Shown here: piece by piece, positions 43,960 to 52,697 of the stretch | Layout of the letters: each line of letters opens with the position of its first letter | Position numbering within the stretch: the stretch's first letter is position 1 | Origin: Gracilimonas sp046602855 | GTDB lineage: Bacteria; Bacteroidota; Rhodothermia; Balneolales; Balneolaceae | Length of the DNA: 64,000 nt | NCBI RefSeq assembly: GCF_046602855.1 | Contig: NZ_JBKINJ010000001.1 | Span: 868,001-932,000 of the forward strand | Direction: 5' to 3' | Notes under the pieces: model-generated | Told to the model about the DNA's origin: nothing | Database searches by the model: none | What the model saw: only the letters and a program-made list of their open reading frames with translations | Made by a program: the position numbers and the translations under genes

Positions 43960-45111
43960 ATGTCTGATACTAAAGATAACCTAATTCTTATTGTTGATGA
44001 CACTTTGCTGAATTTGAGGCTATTATCCCATGTTTTAGAAAACGGTGGATACAAGCATATTAAGGCTCAAAATGGCAAGGAAGCTATAGAATTGGCTGAA
44101 TCAAAAAAGCCGGATCTTATCCTCATGGATATAATGATGCCGGGAATGGATGGTTTTGAGGCAGTTCATAAAATAAAAAGTAAAAATGGTCTTGAAGATA
44201 TTCCTGTTATATTTCTAAGTGCCTTAACAGAGACTGACGATAAAATACAGGCCTTTGAATACGGTGGTGTTGATTATATCACAAAACCTTTTCAAAAAGA
44301 AGAGACACTGGCCCGCATAGATACCCACCTAAAGATCAGAAATCTACAAAAACAACTGAATGATCGAATTGATGTGCTTAAAGATCGTGAAGTTGAATTA
44401 AGCAGACTTAACAAAAAGAAGGATGATCTTGTAAGAATGGTTAGTCACGATATTAAAAACCCATTGACAGGAATTATTGGCTTGGTAAAGCTAATGCGTG
44501 ATACAGACGATATTACCCCGGAAGAAAGAAAACATATGCTTTCTGTGATCGAAAATAGTGGAAATGATCTTCTGAATATGGTGCATGAAGTTCTTGACAG
44601 AGAAAGTAAAAAAGATGTACCTGAGTCACTTGATCTGGTCGATATAGAAATTGTAAAACTCATTGAGCGGGTCATCTCGATGAATAAAGCGAAATCTATG
44701 CTTAAAGACATTGAATTGGTACATAATGTAGAACCAGATGGCCTGCGAGCAACATTGGACCAAAACAAGATAGAGATCGCTATCAATAATCTTGTGTCAA
44801 ATGCTTTGAAATTTACGCCATCTCGTGGAACTGTTTCATTATCAGTAAATCAAAATAAAGCAAAAAACACTATTCTTATTGAAGTTAAAGACTCAGGTAT
44901 AGGTATTCCTGAAAGTATGCGTGATGATCTTTTTGAAAATGAAATAAAAAATTCGCGTAAGGGAACGGGTGGGGAAGCCGGTACAGGGCTTGGTTTGGAT
45001 ATTGTACATTTATATGTGTCGCTTCATAATGGTAATATCAGGCTTGAGTCTGAAGAAAATGTTGGCACAAGTTTCTTTGTTGAACTTCCGGTAAAACCTT
45101 CGCCAGAATAA
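43960..45111 (+). CDS. Response-regulator receiver fused to a histidine kinase
   Basis: 383 residues with the receiver first. Receiver: acidic pocket IVDDT at residues 11-15, phospho-acceptor Asp in LILMDIMMPGMDG, and the K in ITKPF. A short coiled coil (residues 125-155) leads to the HisKA domain with the phospho-His in MVSHDIKNPLTG. The HATPase has an N box NNLVSNALKFT, G1 DSGIGIP and G2 GTGLGLDIV. There are no membrane segments, so it is cytoplasmic and its input must come through the receiver or another protein. Confidence 0.95.
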   Translation: MSDTKDNLILIVDDTLLNLRLLSHVLENGGYKHIKAQNGKEAIELAESKKPDLILMDIMMPGMDGFEAVHKIKSKNGLEDIPVIFLSALTETDDKIQAFEYGGVDYITKPFQKEETLARIDTHLKIRNLQKQLNDRIDVLKDREVELSRLNKKKDDLVRMVSHDIKNPLTGIIGLVKLMRDTDDITPEERKHMLSVIENSGNDLLNMVHEVLDRESKKDVPESLDLVDIEIVKLIERVISMNKAKSMLKDIELVHNVEPDGLRATLDQNKIEIAINNLVSNALKFTPSRGTVSLSVNQNKAKNTILIEVKDSGIGIPESMRDDLFENEIKNSRKGTGGEAGTGLGLDIVHLYVSLHNGNIRLESEENVGTSFFVELPVKPSPE

Positions 45112-45136
45112 AGCTATAAACCATCTATTATACCAA

Positions 45137-45451
45137 ATGATGTTAATTAAAATAATACATAAGCATTCCGAATGGCTGGTATTTAGTATTGGGCTTTTGC
45201 TCCTTGCCATTATGAATCCCGGTGATGCCGGAGTTAGTCTATGCCTTTTTGAATGGTTAGGAATTGAATACTGTCCGGGGGAAGGACTTGGACATTCTAT
45301 CTCATATACATTCAGAGGCGATATGAGTGCGGCTTTTGAGGCACATCTTGCAGGACCGGCAGCTGTTTTAATTTTAATTTTAAGGATCGTATTTATCTGG
45401 AAAAACATGATCACATTCAAACTAACTGATAATAAGGAACACCATGGCTAA
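45137..45451 (+). CDS. DUF2752 membrane protein with degenerate motif
   Basis: 104 residues with two hydrophobic segments. It shares the DUF2752 layout (CLFEWLGIEYCPGEGLGH... FRGDMSAAFEAHLAG), but the usual CPxCGxTR motif reads CPGEGLGH: the second Cys, Thr and Arg are replaced. Function unknown. Its stop lies 8 bases inside the TM2 gene, and it follows the kinase gene by 25 bases. Confidence 0.72.
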   Translation: MMLIKIIHKHSEWLVFSIGLLLLAIMNPGDAGVSLCLFEWLGIEYCPGEGLGHSISYTFRGDMSAAFEAHLAGPAAVLILILRIVFIWKNMITFKLTDNKEHHG

Positions 45452-45788
45452 TGTAATCGATTATTTACCTGAACTTGAAGGCGATGAATCGTTGTATATC
45501 GGAAAACTGCTAACACAGTTAAATGAAGAACAGGCAGAAAAATTTGCAAACGTGTATCGTAGCAGAAGAAAAGATCCCCAAACAATACTTATAACCTGTT
45601 TACTTGGATTTTTCCTTATAGCAGGAGTTCATCGTTTGATTCTTAATCAAATTGGAATGGGTATACTTTATATTTTAACAGGTGGTCTTTGTGTGATCGG
45701 TACTATCGTAGACCTGATCAACTATAAAGATCTCACGTTTCAGTATAACAGAAAAGTAGCAAAAGAAGTACACTCATATATCAAATAG
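45444..45788 (+). CDS. TM2-domain membrane protein
   Basis: 114 residues. The TM2 domain is in the middle: KDPQTILITCLLGFFLIAGVHRLIL, then NQIGMGILYILTGGLCVIGTIVDLINY, two helices joined by a short turn. TM2 proteins are often encoded beside DUF2752 in this part of the bacteria, as here. Function unknown. Overlaps the DUF2752 gene by 8 bases. Confidence 0.9.
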   Translation: MANVIDYLPELEGDESLYIGKLLTQLNEEQAEKFANVYRSRRKDPQTILITCLLGFFLIAGVHRLILNQIGMGILYILTGGLCVIGTIVDLINYKDLTFQYNRKVAKEVHSYIK

Positions 45789-45790
45789 AC

Positions 45791-46327
45791 ATGGACAGAC
45801 AAGAATCTTTAGATCTATTAAAGAAATACATTGATAATGAAAACCTAATCAACCACTGCGAGATGGTTGCCCAGGCAATGGAGGCTTACGCGCGACATCT
45901 TGATAAAAGTGAGGAAGAGATCGAAAAGTGGTGGCAGGCAGGCTTGTTACATGACATTGACTGGGAAAAATATCCTGATGAGCATCCTAATAAAGCAGTA
46001 GACGAGATCTTGCCTGAACATGGGTATGCAGATGATGTAATAATGGCTGTGAAGGCCCACGCTCCGGAAAGAACCGGAAAACAACCCGAAACTGAGATAG
46101 AGAGGTATCTGTTTGCCTCCGATGAACTTTCAGGATTCATGAATGCCGTATCACTGATGAGACCTAATAAATTTGACGATATGAAGGTTAAGTCAGTGAC
46201 CAAGAAACTTAAAGATTCGAAGTTTGCAGCAAACGTCCCTAGAGAAGACATTAAAAAGGGAGCCGATTTGATTGGAGTTGAGCTAAATGACCATATACAG
46301 TTTCTTATAAATGTTTTTGGTGCATGA
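45791..46327 (+). CDS. HD-domain phosphohydrolase
   Basis: 178 residues. The metal-binding HD pair is at residues 54-55 (GLLHDIDWEKYPDEH), with an upstream His in NHCEMV and later AVKAHAPER, the order expected for an HD fold. These proteins are annotated as HDIG hydrolases, possibly acting on nucleotides; the substrate is unknown. Two bases after the TM2 stop, so likely the last gene of the kinase-DUF2752-TM2-HD unit. Confidence 0.88.
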   Translation: MDRQESLDLLKKYIDNENLINHCEMVAQAMEAYARHLDKSEEEIEKWWQAGLLHDIDWEKYPDEHPNKAVDEILPEHGYADDVIMAVKAHAPERTGKQPETEIERYLFASDELSGFMNAVSLMRPNKFDDMKVKSVTKKLKDSKFAANVPREDIKKGADLIGVELNDHIQFLINVFGA

Positions 46328-46400
46328 TTATTCGATTTTTATTATTCTTATGATGTAGTAAATATTCGGAGAGGTACAAACATCAATAAAACGGGATAAT

Positions 46401-47669
46401 ATGAAAGTACTATACTGTGCAATTATCATAATATTGAGCTATTCAGTTAGCGTAAATGCCCAGCATTTAGAGAACAAACTTCATTACTCTGTAGATCTGT
46501 ATGAAGGACTAGACACAAGTTTTTATACAGAAAGCAGTTTCGGTGTAAAAAATCCTATATACTCTGCTTTTCCTGTTAATTCAATGCTTCGCTATAATCG
46601 TGTAGACGGTTTATTTATTGGATACCAAGAAGAAAAAATGGAATGGAAGAACTCAAATTTTATTAATGTTGAAAATGTTGATCTACATGGATTAATTGGA
46701 TTTTCAACTGCTTTAGGAAATATCCAGTATTCACTCGGTGCAGAGAAAAGTATCGGTCAGGAGCATAAATGGTGGCTAATAGGTGGTGAATTCTATAACT
46801 CCACATCAACAGAAGATTATTGGCGTACGGGAATTTTCGAGAATTCGGTCTCATCTTTTTTAAACGGTTTTGATTATTTCGATTACCAAGAAAATGAAGG
46901 TTTTGGATTCTACACTCTAATAAAGCCTTTCAAGAATATTGAACTGGGATTAGCTTACAACAATCAAATAGTAAAAACGGTTGAGCAACAAACTGAGTTT
47001 TCGATCTTTACCAGATATTCTGATTGGAGACCCAATCCGGCTATTGATTCGCAATTTGATCGAATTGGTCAGCAAAACCTTACCGTTGGGATCACATTAA
47101 ATCCTTATGGTATCAGAAGCAATTCAATTCTTCAAACAACTCTTTCTGCCAAAGCTGAATTAGCCAACCTGGATGGGTTTAACAACGATTTCAAATATAA
47201 TTCATATCAGGCTGAGGCCAAATCATATTTTCGTTTGGATAGGAGTACTGTACTGAAATGGCGTTTGATGGCAGGTGGTATTACAGGTACTGCCCCTGAT
47301 TATAAAAACTTTGCCCTTGGTGGTATTGGAAGTTTAAGAGCCTTTGGCTATAAGATGATGAAGGGAAATCAGATGTTATTGAGTAATCTTGAACTTGAAT
47401 TCGGAAACAGTAGGAATACTGATAGCCAATGGCCTGATCTAAGTAATATCACTATCTCCGTTTTTATGGATTCAGGTTACTCAAACTTCAATCCTGAACA
47501 AATTACAGCTGACAATCCATTGGATCATTTTGATATAGTTTTGTCTGATCTTTCCCATAATATTGGAATGGGATTAGGATTGGGCTTTATAAAATTTGAA
47601 GTTGCCAAGCCTGTTTCAGGTACAGGAGGGCAGAGTGTATTTTGGATCCGACTGAATCCAACATTTTAG
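46401..47669 (+). CDS. Omp85/BamA-type beta-barrel protein without POTRA domains
   Basis: 422 residues. The signal peptide ends at VNAQ (residue 21). The mature protein consists of repeated amphipathic strands. The segment FALGGIGSLRAFGYKMMKGNQMLLSNLELEF near residues 304-335 is the Omp85-type loop motif (normally GGxxSxRGY), and the C-terminus ends in aromatic F. No POTRA repeats precede the barrel. Candidates are a patatin- or metallophosphatase-type detached barrel, or an uncharacterised outer-membrane protein. Confidence 0.72.
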   Translation: MKVLYCAIIIILSYSVSVNAQHLENKLHYSVDLYEGLDTSFYTESSFGVKNPIYSAFPVNSMLRYNRVDGLFIGYQEEKMEWKNSNFINVENVDLHGLIGFSTALGNIQYSLGAEKSIGQEHKWWLIGGEFYNSTSTEDYWRTGIFENSVSSFLNGFDYFDYQENEGFGFYTLIKPFKNIELGLAYNNQIVKTVEQQTEFSIFTRYSDWRPNPAIDSQFDRIGQQNLTVGITLNPYGIRSNSILQTTLSAKAELANLDGFNNDFKYNSYQAEAKSYFRLDRSTVLKWRLMAGGITGTAPDYKNFALGGIGSLRAFGYKMMKGNQMLLSNLELEFGNSRNTDSQWPDLSNITISVFMDSGYSNFNPEQITADNPLDHFDIVLSDLSHNIGMGLGLGFIKFEVAKPVSGTGGQSVFWIRLNPTF

Positions 47670-47697
47670 CTCATATCTAAAAAATACTCAGGCCATT

Positions 47698-47731
47698 AAA
47701 AAACCCGGATCGTTCAAGACCCGGGTTTTTT
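47698..47731 (+). terminator. Intrinsic terminator after the barrel gene
   Basis: AAAAAACCCGG pairs with CCGGGTTTTTT across a 12-base loop, and T-runs are present on both strands. It begins 28 bases after the stop codon. Confidence 0.9.
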
Positions 47732-47893
47732 CTTTAGGGCATTTGGTGCTTATGCAGCATCCAAAAACTCTTTTGCTCTTCGACACTAGCCTACGGTCAA
47801 TGAATAGAATTGTTTCAAACCGTCTTAGAAAAGAAATCAAATATTTCTGTAACACTATTACGTCATAATTGACACCATTTCTTATCTTTCATT

Positions 47894-49000
47894 ATGAATA
47901 TTCGACAAACTTTTTCTATGAGTAGGGCAGAGCTGATTGTGGCCTTAACAATATTTCTGTTGGTAATGGGATCTGTCATGACCTCCAGACTAACCAGATT
48001 ATCCGGCAGTGAAGCCATTGCATTTGATTCCAATACAGTAATAACATTTACAGAACTCTCTGGTCTTGATGAACTTGAGAAAAATCTGGATACACTTAAT
48101 GTGGACTATGACTCTGTTGAATTAAAATGGGCTGCAACATTACTGGGATGGCGTAAATTTCAGCGAGGAAGATATGAATTTGAAGGACTTTTAAGTTATA
48201 ACGCCTTTTTATCTAAAATGACACGTGGTATCCAAGATCCGGTAGAGATCGTTATATTACCAGGAATTACGGTTGAACGTTTTTCATCCACTATTGCTGA
48301 AAAATTACATTTTAACGAGGATGATCTTCTTCAAGTATTTTCAGATAGTACCTATCTTTCTGAGAAAGGCTTTACTGAAGAAGAACTGTTCGGCAGAATG
48401 TTACCCGATACTTATTCAACGTATTGGACAAGATCACCCAGGCAGATTGTCAACCTGGTTCTGAGAGAGTTTAAGTCGAAGGTGGAAACTACATATCAAT
48501 CCCGTTTGAAAGAACTTGAATATTCTGCGAATCAGATAGTTACTTTGGCATCAATTGTAGAGTGGGAGGCAAAGAACAGTGAGGAAAAGCCGATTATCAG
48601 TGGCTTATATTGGAATCGACTAAAAAAAGGAATGCTTCTACAGGCGGATCCCACGGTTAATTATGCTTTAGGAGAGAGAAGAAGATTGTTATTTGAGGAT
48701 TATCTATTTGACCACCCTTATAATACTTATGTAAACAGAGGCTTACCTCCGGGACCGATTACGAATCCAAGTTTAAGTACAATTGAGGCAACACTTTTTC
48801 CTGTTGAGCATGACTATCTATATATGGTAGCAAACCCAGAGGGAGGACACGTATTCACCAAAACATTTCAGGAACACCGACGTGAAAGTGAAAAATGGAG
48901 AATCTGGCTAAGAGAACAATATCGTATCAAAAGGCAGCAGGAAGCTCAACAAAAAGATTATATTGAAAACAAAGAGTTAAATACTAATTCTCAGCGGTAA
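47894..49000 (+). CDS. mltG: Endolytic murein transglycosylase MltG
   Basis: 368 residues. One N-terminal membrane helix (residues 13-30) is followed by a LysM-like part and the YceG domain. The catalytic Glu is in LASIVEWEAKNSEEKP near residue 222, followed by ISGLYWNRLKKGMLLQADPTVNYALG and NTYVNRGLPPGPITNPS. MltG cuts nascent glycan strands inside the membrane-proximal wall and sets their length. Its last 17 bases overlap the end of the convergent TPR/binding-protein gene. Confidence 0.96.
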   Translation: MNIRQTFSMSRAELIVALTIFLLVMGSVMTSRLTRLSGSEAIAFDSNTVITFTELSGLDELEKNLDTLNVDYDSVELKWAATLLGWRKFQRGRYEFEGLLSYNAFLSKMTRGIQDPVEIVILPGITVERFSSTIAEKLHFNEDDLLQVFSDSTYLSEKGFTEEELFGRMLPDTYSTYWTRSPRQIVNLVLREFKSKVETTYQSRLKELEYSANQIVTLASIVEWEAKNSEEKPIISGLYWNRLKKGMLLQADPTVNYALGERRRLLFEDYLFDHPYNTYVNRGLPPGPITNPSLSTIEATLFPVEHDYLYMVANPEGGHVFTKTFQEHRRESEKWRIWLREQYRIKRQQEAQQKDYIENKELNTNSQR

Positions 49001-50678
49001 TTAACTTCTTGATCCTAACTTCCTGATTGATATGTGAACCATTAAAATTTACTCGTGTGATCAAACCTCTGAAATTGTCAAAGCTTTTCAGTCCTTCCTT
49101 TAAATAGTTTGGATTTTGTACTCTTTTTAATGATTCCAGTAGCACATTAGCAGCATCATATCCTATGTAAGCGAATTGGTTTGGTTGAGTGTCGAATCTC
49201 AATCTGAATTCACTTTCAAAATCATTAACTGAAGAGTTAGTAGTGTCAACTTCAAATGTTTTTGTATAGTATACATTAGTTTCAGGTAATCTTCCTGAGT
49301 TTATGTCGGCAGACTCCCATTCTTCTGAACCCAAAATTGACATTTTGCTTCCCATAGCTTCCAGGTTAGTGATCAAAGCACTCATCAAGGTTTGAGCAAT
49401 ATTACCTGTGAATGGTGCATATACCGCGTCAATATTGTAATTATAAACGGTATCTACTTCAGGGTCAAAGTATTTTACATATTCACTGATATCATAGCCT
49501 TGTGAAGCAAGGTCTTCAACATAAAATCTAACTATTTCCCCACCAAGTTTTCTAACCTCATCGATAAAAGCATAAGCAGAGGCTTCGCCTAGAGATCCTT
49601 TTTCTGCTAGAACAGCTAATGTATCATACTGAAGTGTTTGAATGGCATACTTAGCCATCTCTTTACCTTGAACGGCAAAAGTTGGGTTTAACTGAAAGGT
49701 GTAATTTAGATCGAGATTAAGATTGTCAGAATTAGCCAAAGGGGTTAGAAGTGGTGTTTCGTAAAGTTCTGCATATTCTGAAAGTTCGAAAGCTACTTCT
49801 GAGAACAGCGGTCCAATTACTGCATCTACATTATGATTCCAGATCAGATCGTTTGCAATAAAAGCAGCATTATTCACATCAGCATCAGTATTACGATATG
49901 TTAGGAATGCTTTCTGGCGAGTATTCTGTGAATTGAAATTTTCGATGGCTAACTGTATCCCAAAATATAAATGCTGAGTGATCTCAAACTCTTCTGCCTC
50001 CATGCTGAATTCAGGTAAGGCAACTCCGATATTATAAGATAATCCTGATGGAGCCTGGGTATATTTATTAGGATTATAGCGACGTGCATAGGAAGCAGAA
50101 TCTTCCAATACATTAAATAAATTATCGTAACTGCTCGAGTCCGATATATTAACTGAATTTGTGTAAGCAGTAAATAATGTTTTTGCGGATGGGTAATCCA
50201 CAATTCCAACAGCAGACTCTATAAGGTCTAACCTTACCTGATCACTTGAAACATCTTTAAAGGCTCTATAGCGTTGTTCTAAAGTAAGGTAGTTCAATAC
50301 ATCCCTATAGAAGTTCAAGGCATCCCTTTTAACACTTCCTTGCAATGAAAGTTGATTGATCTCAAAAAGAGCATCGAGTGAAGATGCAAAGTTTTCAAGT
50401 TCAAAGTCTGCTAAAGCTTTAGTGTATTTAGCTTCATAATAAACTGATGCGGTACTTTCTATTTTATTTAGAAAACTCTTGGCTTTTAAATAATTGTTTA
50501 GTGCGAAATAGGTTTTTCCGGTAAATAAATAGGCTGAGGGTTCTTCGATCTTTTCGAATATACTCAGAGCTTCCTCATAGTTTCCTTCTTCATAGAAGTT
50601 TATACCTGTTTGCAATGATTGTGCATTAGCAGATGCAAAAATTAAACAAAGTGTAAATAGTAGAGAAATTCGTTTCAT
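48984..50678 (-). CDS. TPR plus periplasmic-binding-fold protein (LpoA-like)
   Basis: 564 residues from the Met at 50678, chosen because it begins a clean signal peptide (MKRISLLFTLCLIFASANAQ); in-frame ATGs up to 50702 are also possible. Residues 25-170 are TPR-like (GINFYEEGNYEEALSIFEKI and similar). From about residue 215 a type I periplasmic-binding fold begins (LSYNIGVALPEF... AVIGPLFSEVAFELSEYAELYETPLLTPLANSD). This two-part plan matches LpoA, the activator of PBP1A, and also branched-chain amino acid receptors; the LpoA reading is supported only by layout and the neighbouring mltG. Confidence 0.72.
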   Translation of the reverse strand: MKRISLLFTLCLIFASANAQSLQTGINFYEEGNYEEALSIFEKIEEPSAYLFTGKTYFALNNYLKAKSFLNKIESTASVYYEAKYTKALADFELENFASSLDALFEINQLSLQGSVKRDALNFYRDVLNYLTLEQRYRAFKDVSSDQVRLDLIESAVGIVDYPSAKTLFTAYTNSVNISDSSSYDNLFNVLEDSASYARRYNPNKYTQAPSGLSYNIGVALPEFSMEAEEFEITQHLYFGIQLAIENFNSQNTRQKAFLTYRNTDADVNNAAFIANDLIWNHNVDAVIGPLFSEVAFELSEYAELYETPLLTPLANSDNLNLDLNYTFQLNPTFAVQGKEMAKYAIQTLQYDTLAVLAEKGSLGEASAYAFIDEVRKLGGEIVRFYVEDLASQGYDISEYVKYFDPEVDTVYNYNIDAVYAPFTGNIAQTLMSALITNLEAMGSKMSILGSEEWESADINSGRLPETNVYYTKTFEVDTTNSSVNDFESEFRLRFDTQPNQFAYIGYDAANVLLESLKRVQNPNYLKEGLKSFDNFRGLITRVNFNGSHINQEVRIKKLITAEN

Positions 50679-50743
50679 CATTTCCATTGGTTTAGGATAC
50701 ATTAAGTTGATACTTAATTAAGGCCTAATTGTTCTAGGAATAT

Positions 50744-52294
50744 TTATTCCCACTCAATTGTAGCGGGGGGTTTTGAACTGATATCATAAACAACACGATT
50801 AATTCCTTTTATCTCGTTTATGATACGATTGGAGACATCAGCTAAAAATTCGTAAGGCAAGCGAGCCCAGTCAGCTGTCATCCCATCCAGGCTTGTTACA
50901 GCACGAAGGGTGCAGGTAAATTCGTAGGTTCTTTCATCACCCATTACACCAACACTTTGAACGGGAAGAAGTACGGCTAAAGCTTGCCATACATCCTTGT
51001 ATAAATCCTGTTTTTTGAGTTCTTCAACAAAGATGTAATCAGCTTCACGTAATAATTGTAATCGTTCTTTAGACAAGTCTCCTAAAACTCTGATACCAAG
51101 TCCGGGTCCGGGAAATGGGTGGCGATCGATGAAGTGATCAGGTATACCAAGTGTGCGTCCTACATTTCGGACCTCGTCTTTAAATAACTCCCTAACCGGT
51201 TCAATAAGATCGAGTTTCATTTTTTCAGGAAGGCCACCCACATTGTGGTGAGATTTAATGGTGGCAGATGGTCCTTTGAACGAAACGCTTTCTATAACAT
51301 CCGGATAGAGTGTTCCCTGAGCCAAATATTTAAAATCGGTATCATTCCCTATCTCATCATCAAAAACGTCAATGAATGTATTACCGATGACCTTTCTTTT
51401 CTCTTCTGGGTCAGAAATACCCTTTAGTCTATTTAGGAATAGATCCGAAGCATCAACACCACGAACCGGTAAATGCAGGTCTCTGGTGTACAAATGCATG
51501 ACTGAGTCAAATTCATTCTTTCGCAGTAGTCCATTATCTACGAATACACATTCTAGCTGATCTCCGATGGCTTTATGAATGAGTGTAGCAACTACAGTAG
51601 AATCAACACCACCTGACAGACCGCAAAGAACTTTATCATTTCCGACTTTTTCTCTAATGCTGCTGATCTGCTCGTCAATAAACGATTCAGATGTCCAGTC
51701 ACCTTTCAACCCGCAAATATTATAAGCGAAATTCTGTAGAAGCTGTTTGCCATGATCTGTATGTGCTACTTCGGGGTGGAACTGAACCCCATAAATTTGG
51801 TCAATTTTATGACGTACAGCGGCTACTTTGGCATTAGATGTATGACCAATAACCTCGTAATTAGCAGGCAATTGATGGATGTGGTCTCCATGACTCATCC
51901 AAACAACACTTTCATTGGGTATATCTTTGAGAAGATCCTCTTTGTTGTCAACCAGAAGATTTGCACGGCCGTATTCGCGTTTCTCTGCTTTTTCCACGCT
52001 GCCCGGAATTTCGGTATGAGCCAAAAGCTGCAAACCATAACAAACTCCTAAAATTGGGACATTCCAGTCAAGAATTTCTTTTTGAAGGGCAGGGGCTCCT
52101 TTATCATTTACACTTTTTGGTCCCCCGGATAAGATAATCCCACCAGGGTGAGGCTCCCTTACAGTATCGAGATCGACATTAAAAGGATGAATTTCACAAT
52201 AAATATTCAGCTCTCTAAGCCGACGTGCGATTAGTTGTGTAAATTGAGAACCGTAGTCAAGGATCAAGATCCATTCAGAATGTCGGCTGTGCAT
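50744..52294 (-). CDS. guaA: GMP synthase (glutamine-hydrolysing)
   Basis: 516 residues. The N-terminal class I glutamine amidotransferase has ILDYGSQFTQLIARR, the nucleophile Cys in GVCYGLQLLAH, and the His/Glu in GVQFHPEVAHT. The ATP-pyrophosphatase domain has the P-loop SGGVDSTVVA. The C-terminal dimerisation domain contains HPFPGPGLGIRVLG and ends KPPATIEWE. It converts XMP to GMP. It lies 21 bases after gcvH, and the LpoA-like gene follows. Confidence 0.98.
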   Translation of the reverse strand: MHSRHSEWILILDYGSQFTQLIARRLRELNIYCEIHPFNVDLDTVREPHPGGIILSGGPKSVNDKGAPALQKEILDWNVPILGVCYGLQLLAHTEIPGSVEKAEKREYGRANLLVDNKEDLLKDIPNESVVWMSHGDHIHQLPANYEVIGHTSNAKVAAVRHKIDQIYGVQFHPEVAHTDHGKQLLQNFAYNICGLKGDWTSESFIDEQISSIREKVGNDKVLCGLSGGVDSTVVATLIHKAIGDQLECVFVDNGLLRKNEFDSVMHLYTRDLHLPVRGVDASDLFLNRLKGISDPEEKRKVIGNTFIDVFDDEIGNDTDFKYLAQGTLYPDVIESVSFKGPSATIKSHHNVGGLPEKMKLDLIEPVRELFKDEVRNVGRTLGIPDHFIDRHPFPGPGLGIRVLGDLSKERLQLLREADYIFVEELKKQDLYKDVWQALAVLLPVQSVGVMGDERTYEFTCTLRAVTSLDGMTADWARLPYEFLADVSNRIINEIKGINRVVYDISSKPPATIEWE

Positions 52295-52315
52295 GAAATC
52301 GGATTGTTAAAAAAT

Positions 52316-52696
52316 TTAGGCGATAACCTCTTCGTATTCTTCAGCGGATAAAAGATCCTCAAGCTGACTTGCCTCAGATAATTTGATCTTAACCATCCAG
52401 CCCTCACCATAGGGATCGTCGTTAACGAGTTCAGGTTCATCTTCCAATGCTTCATTTATCTCAACGATCTCGCCATCTACAGGGGCATATAGGTCAGATA
52501 CCGTTTTTACTGCCTCAACAGTGCCAAATGTATCATCTTGTGAAAAATCGGTTCCTTCAGGTTCAAGTTCTACAAAAACAATGTCGCCTAATTCACCCTG
52601 GGCAAAATCAGTAATTCCGACAGTGACAGTTCCGTCAGCGTTATCTTTGATCCATTCGTGCTCGCGGGTATATTTTAAATCAGCTGGTATACTCAT
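52316..52696 (-). CDS. gcvH: Glycine cleavage system H protein
   Basis: 126 residues from the ATG at 52696; the open frame upstream overlaps accC and does not match GcvH. LKYTREHEWI at the start and the lipoyl site TFGTVEAVKTVSDLYAPVDGE with Lys64 are diagnostic. The protein carries the aminomethyl group between P and T proteins. gcvP and gcvT are not in the window; being placed one base after accC suggests that lipoyl and biotin carriers are expressed together. Confidence 0.96.
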   Translation of the reverse strand: MSIPADLKYTREHEWIKDNADGTVTVGITDFAQGELGDIVFVELEPEGTDFSQDDTFGTVEAVKTVSDLYAPVDGEIVEINEALEDEPELVNDDPYGEGWMVKIKLSEASQLEDLLSAEEYEEVIA

Positions 52697-52697
52697 C

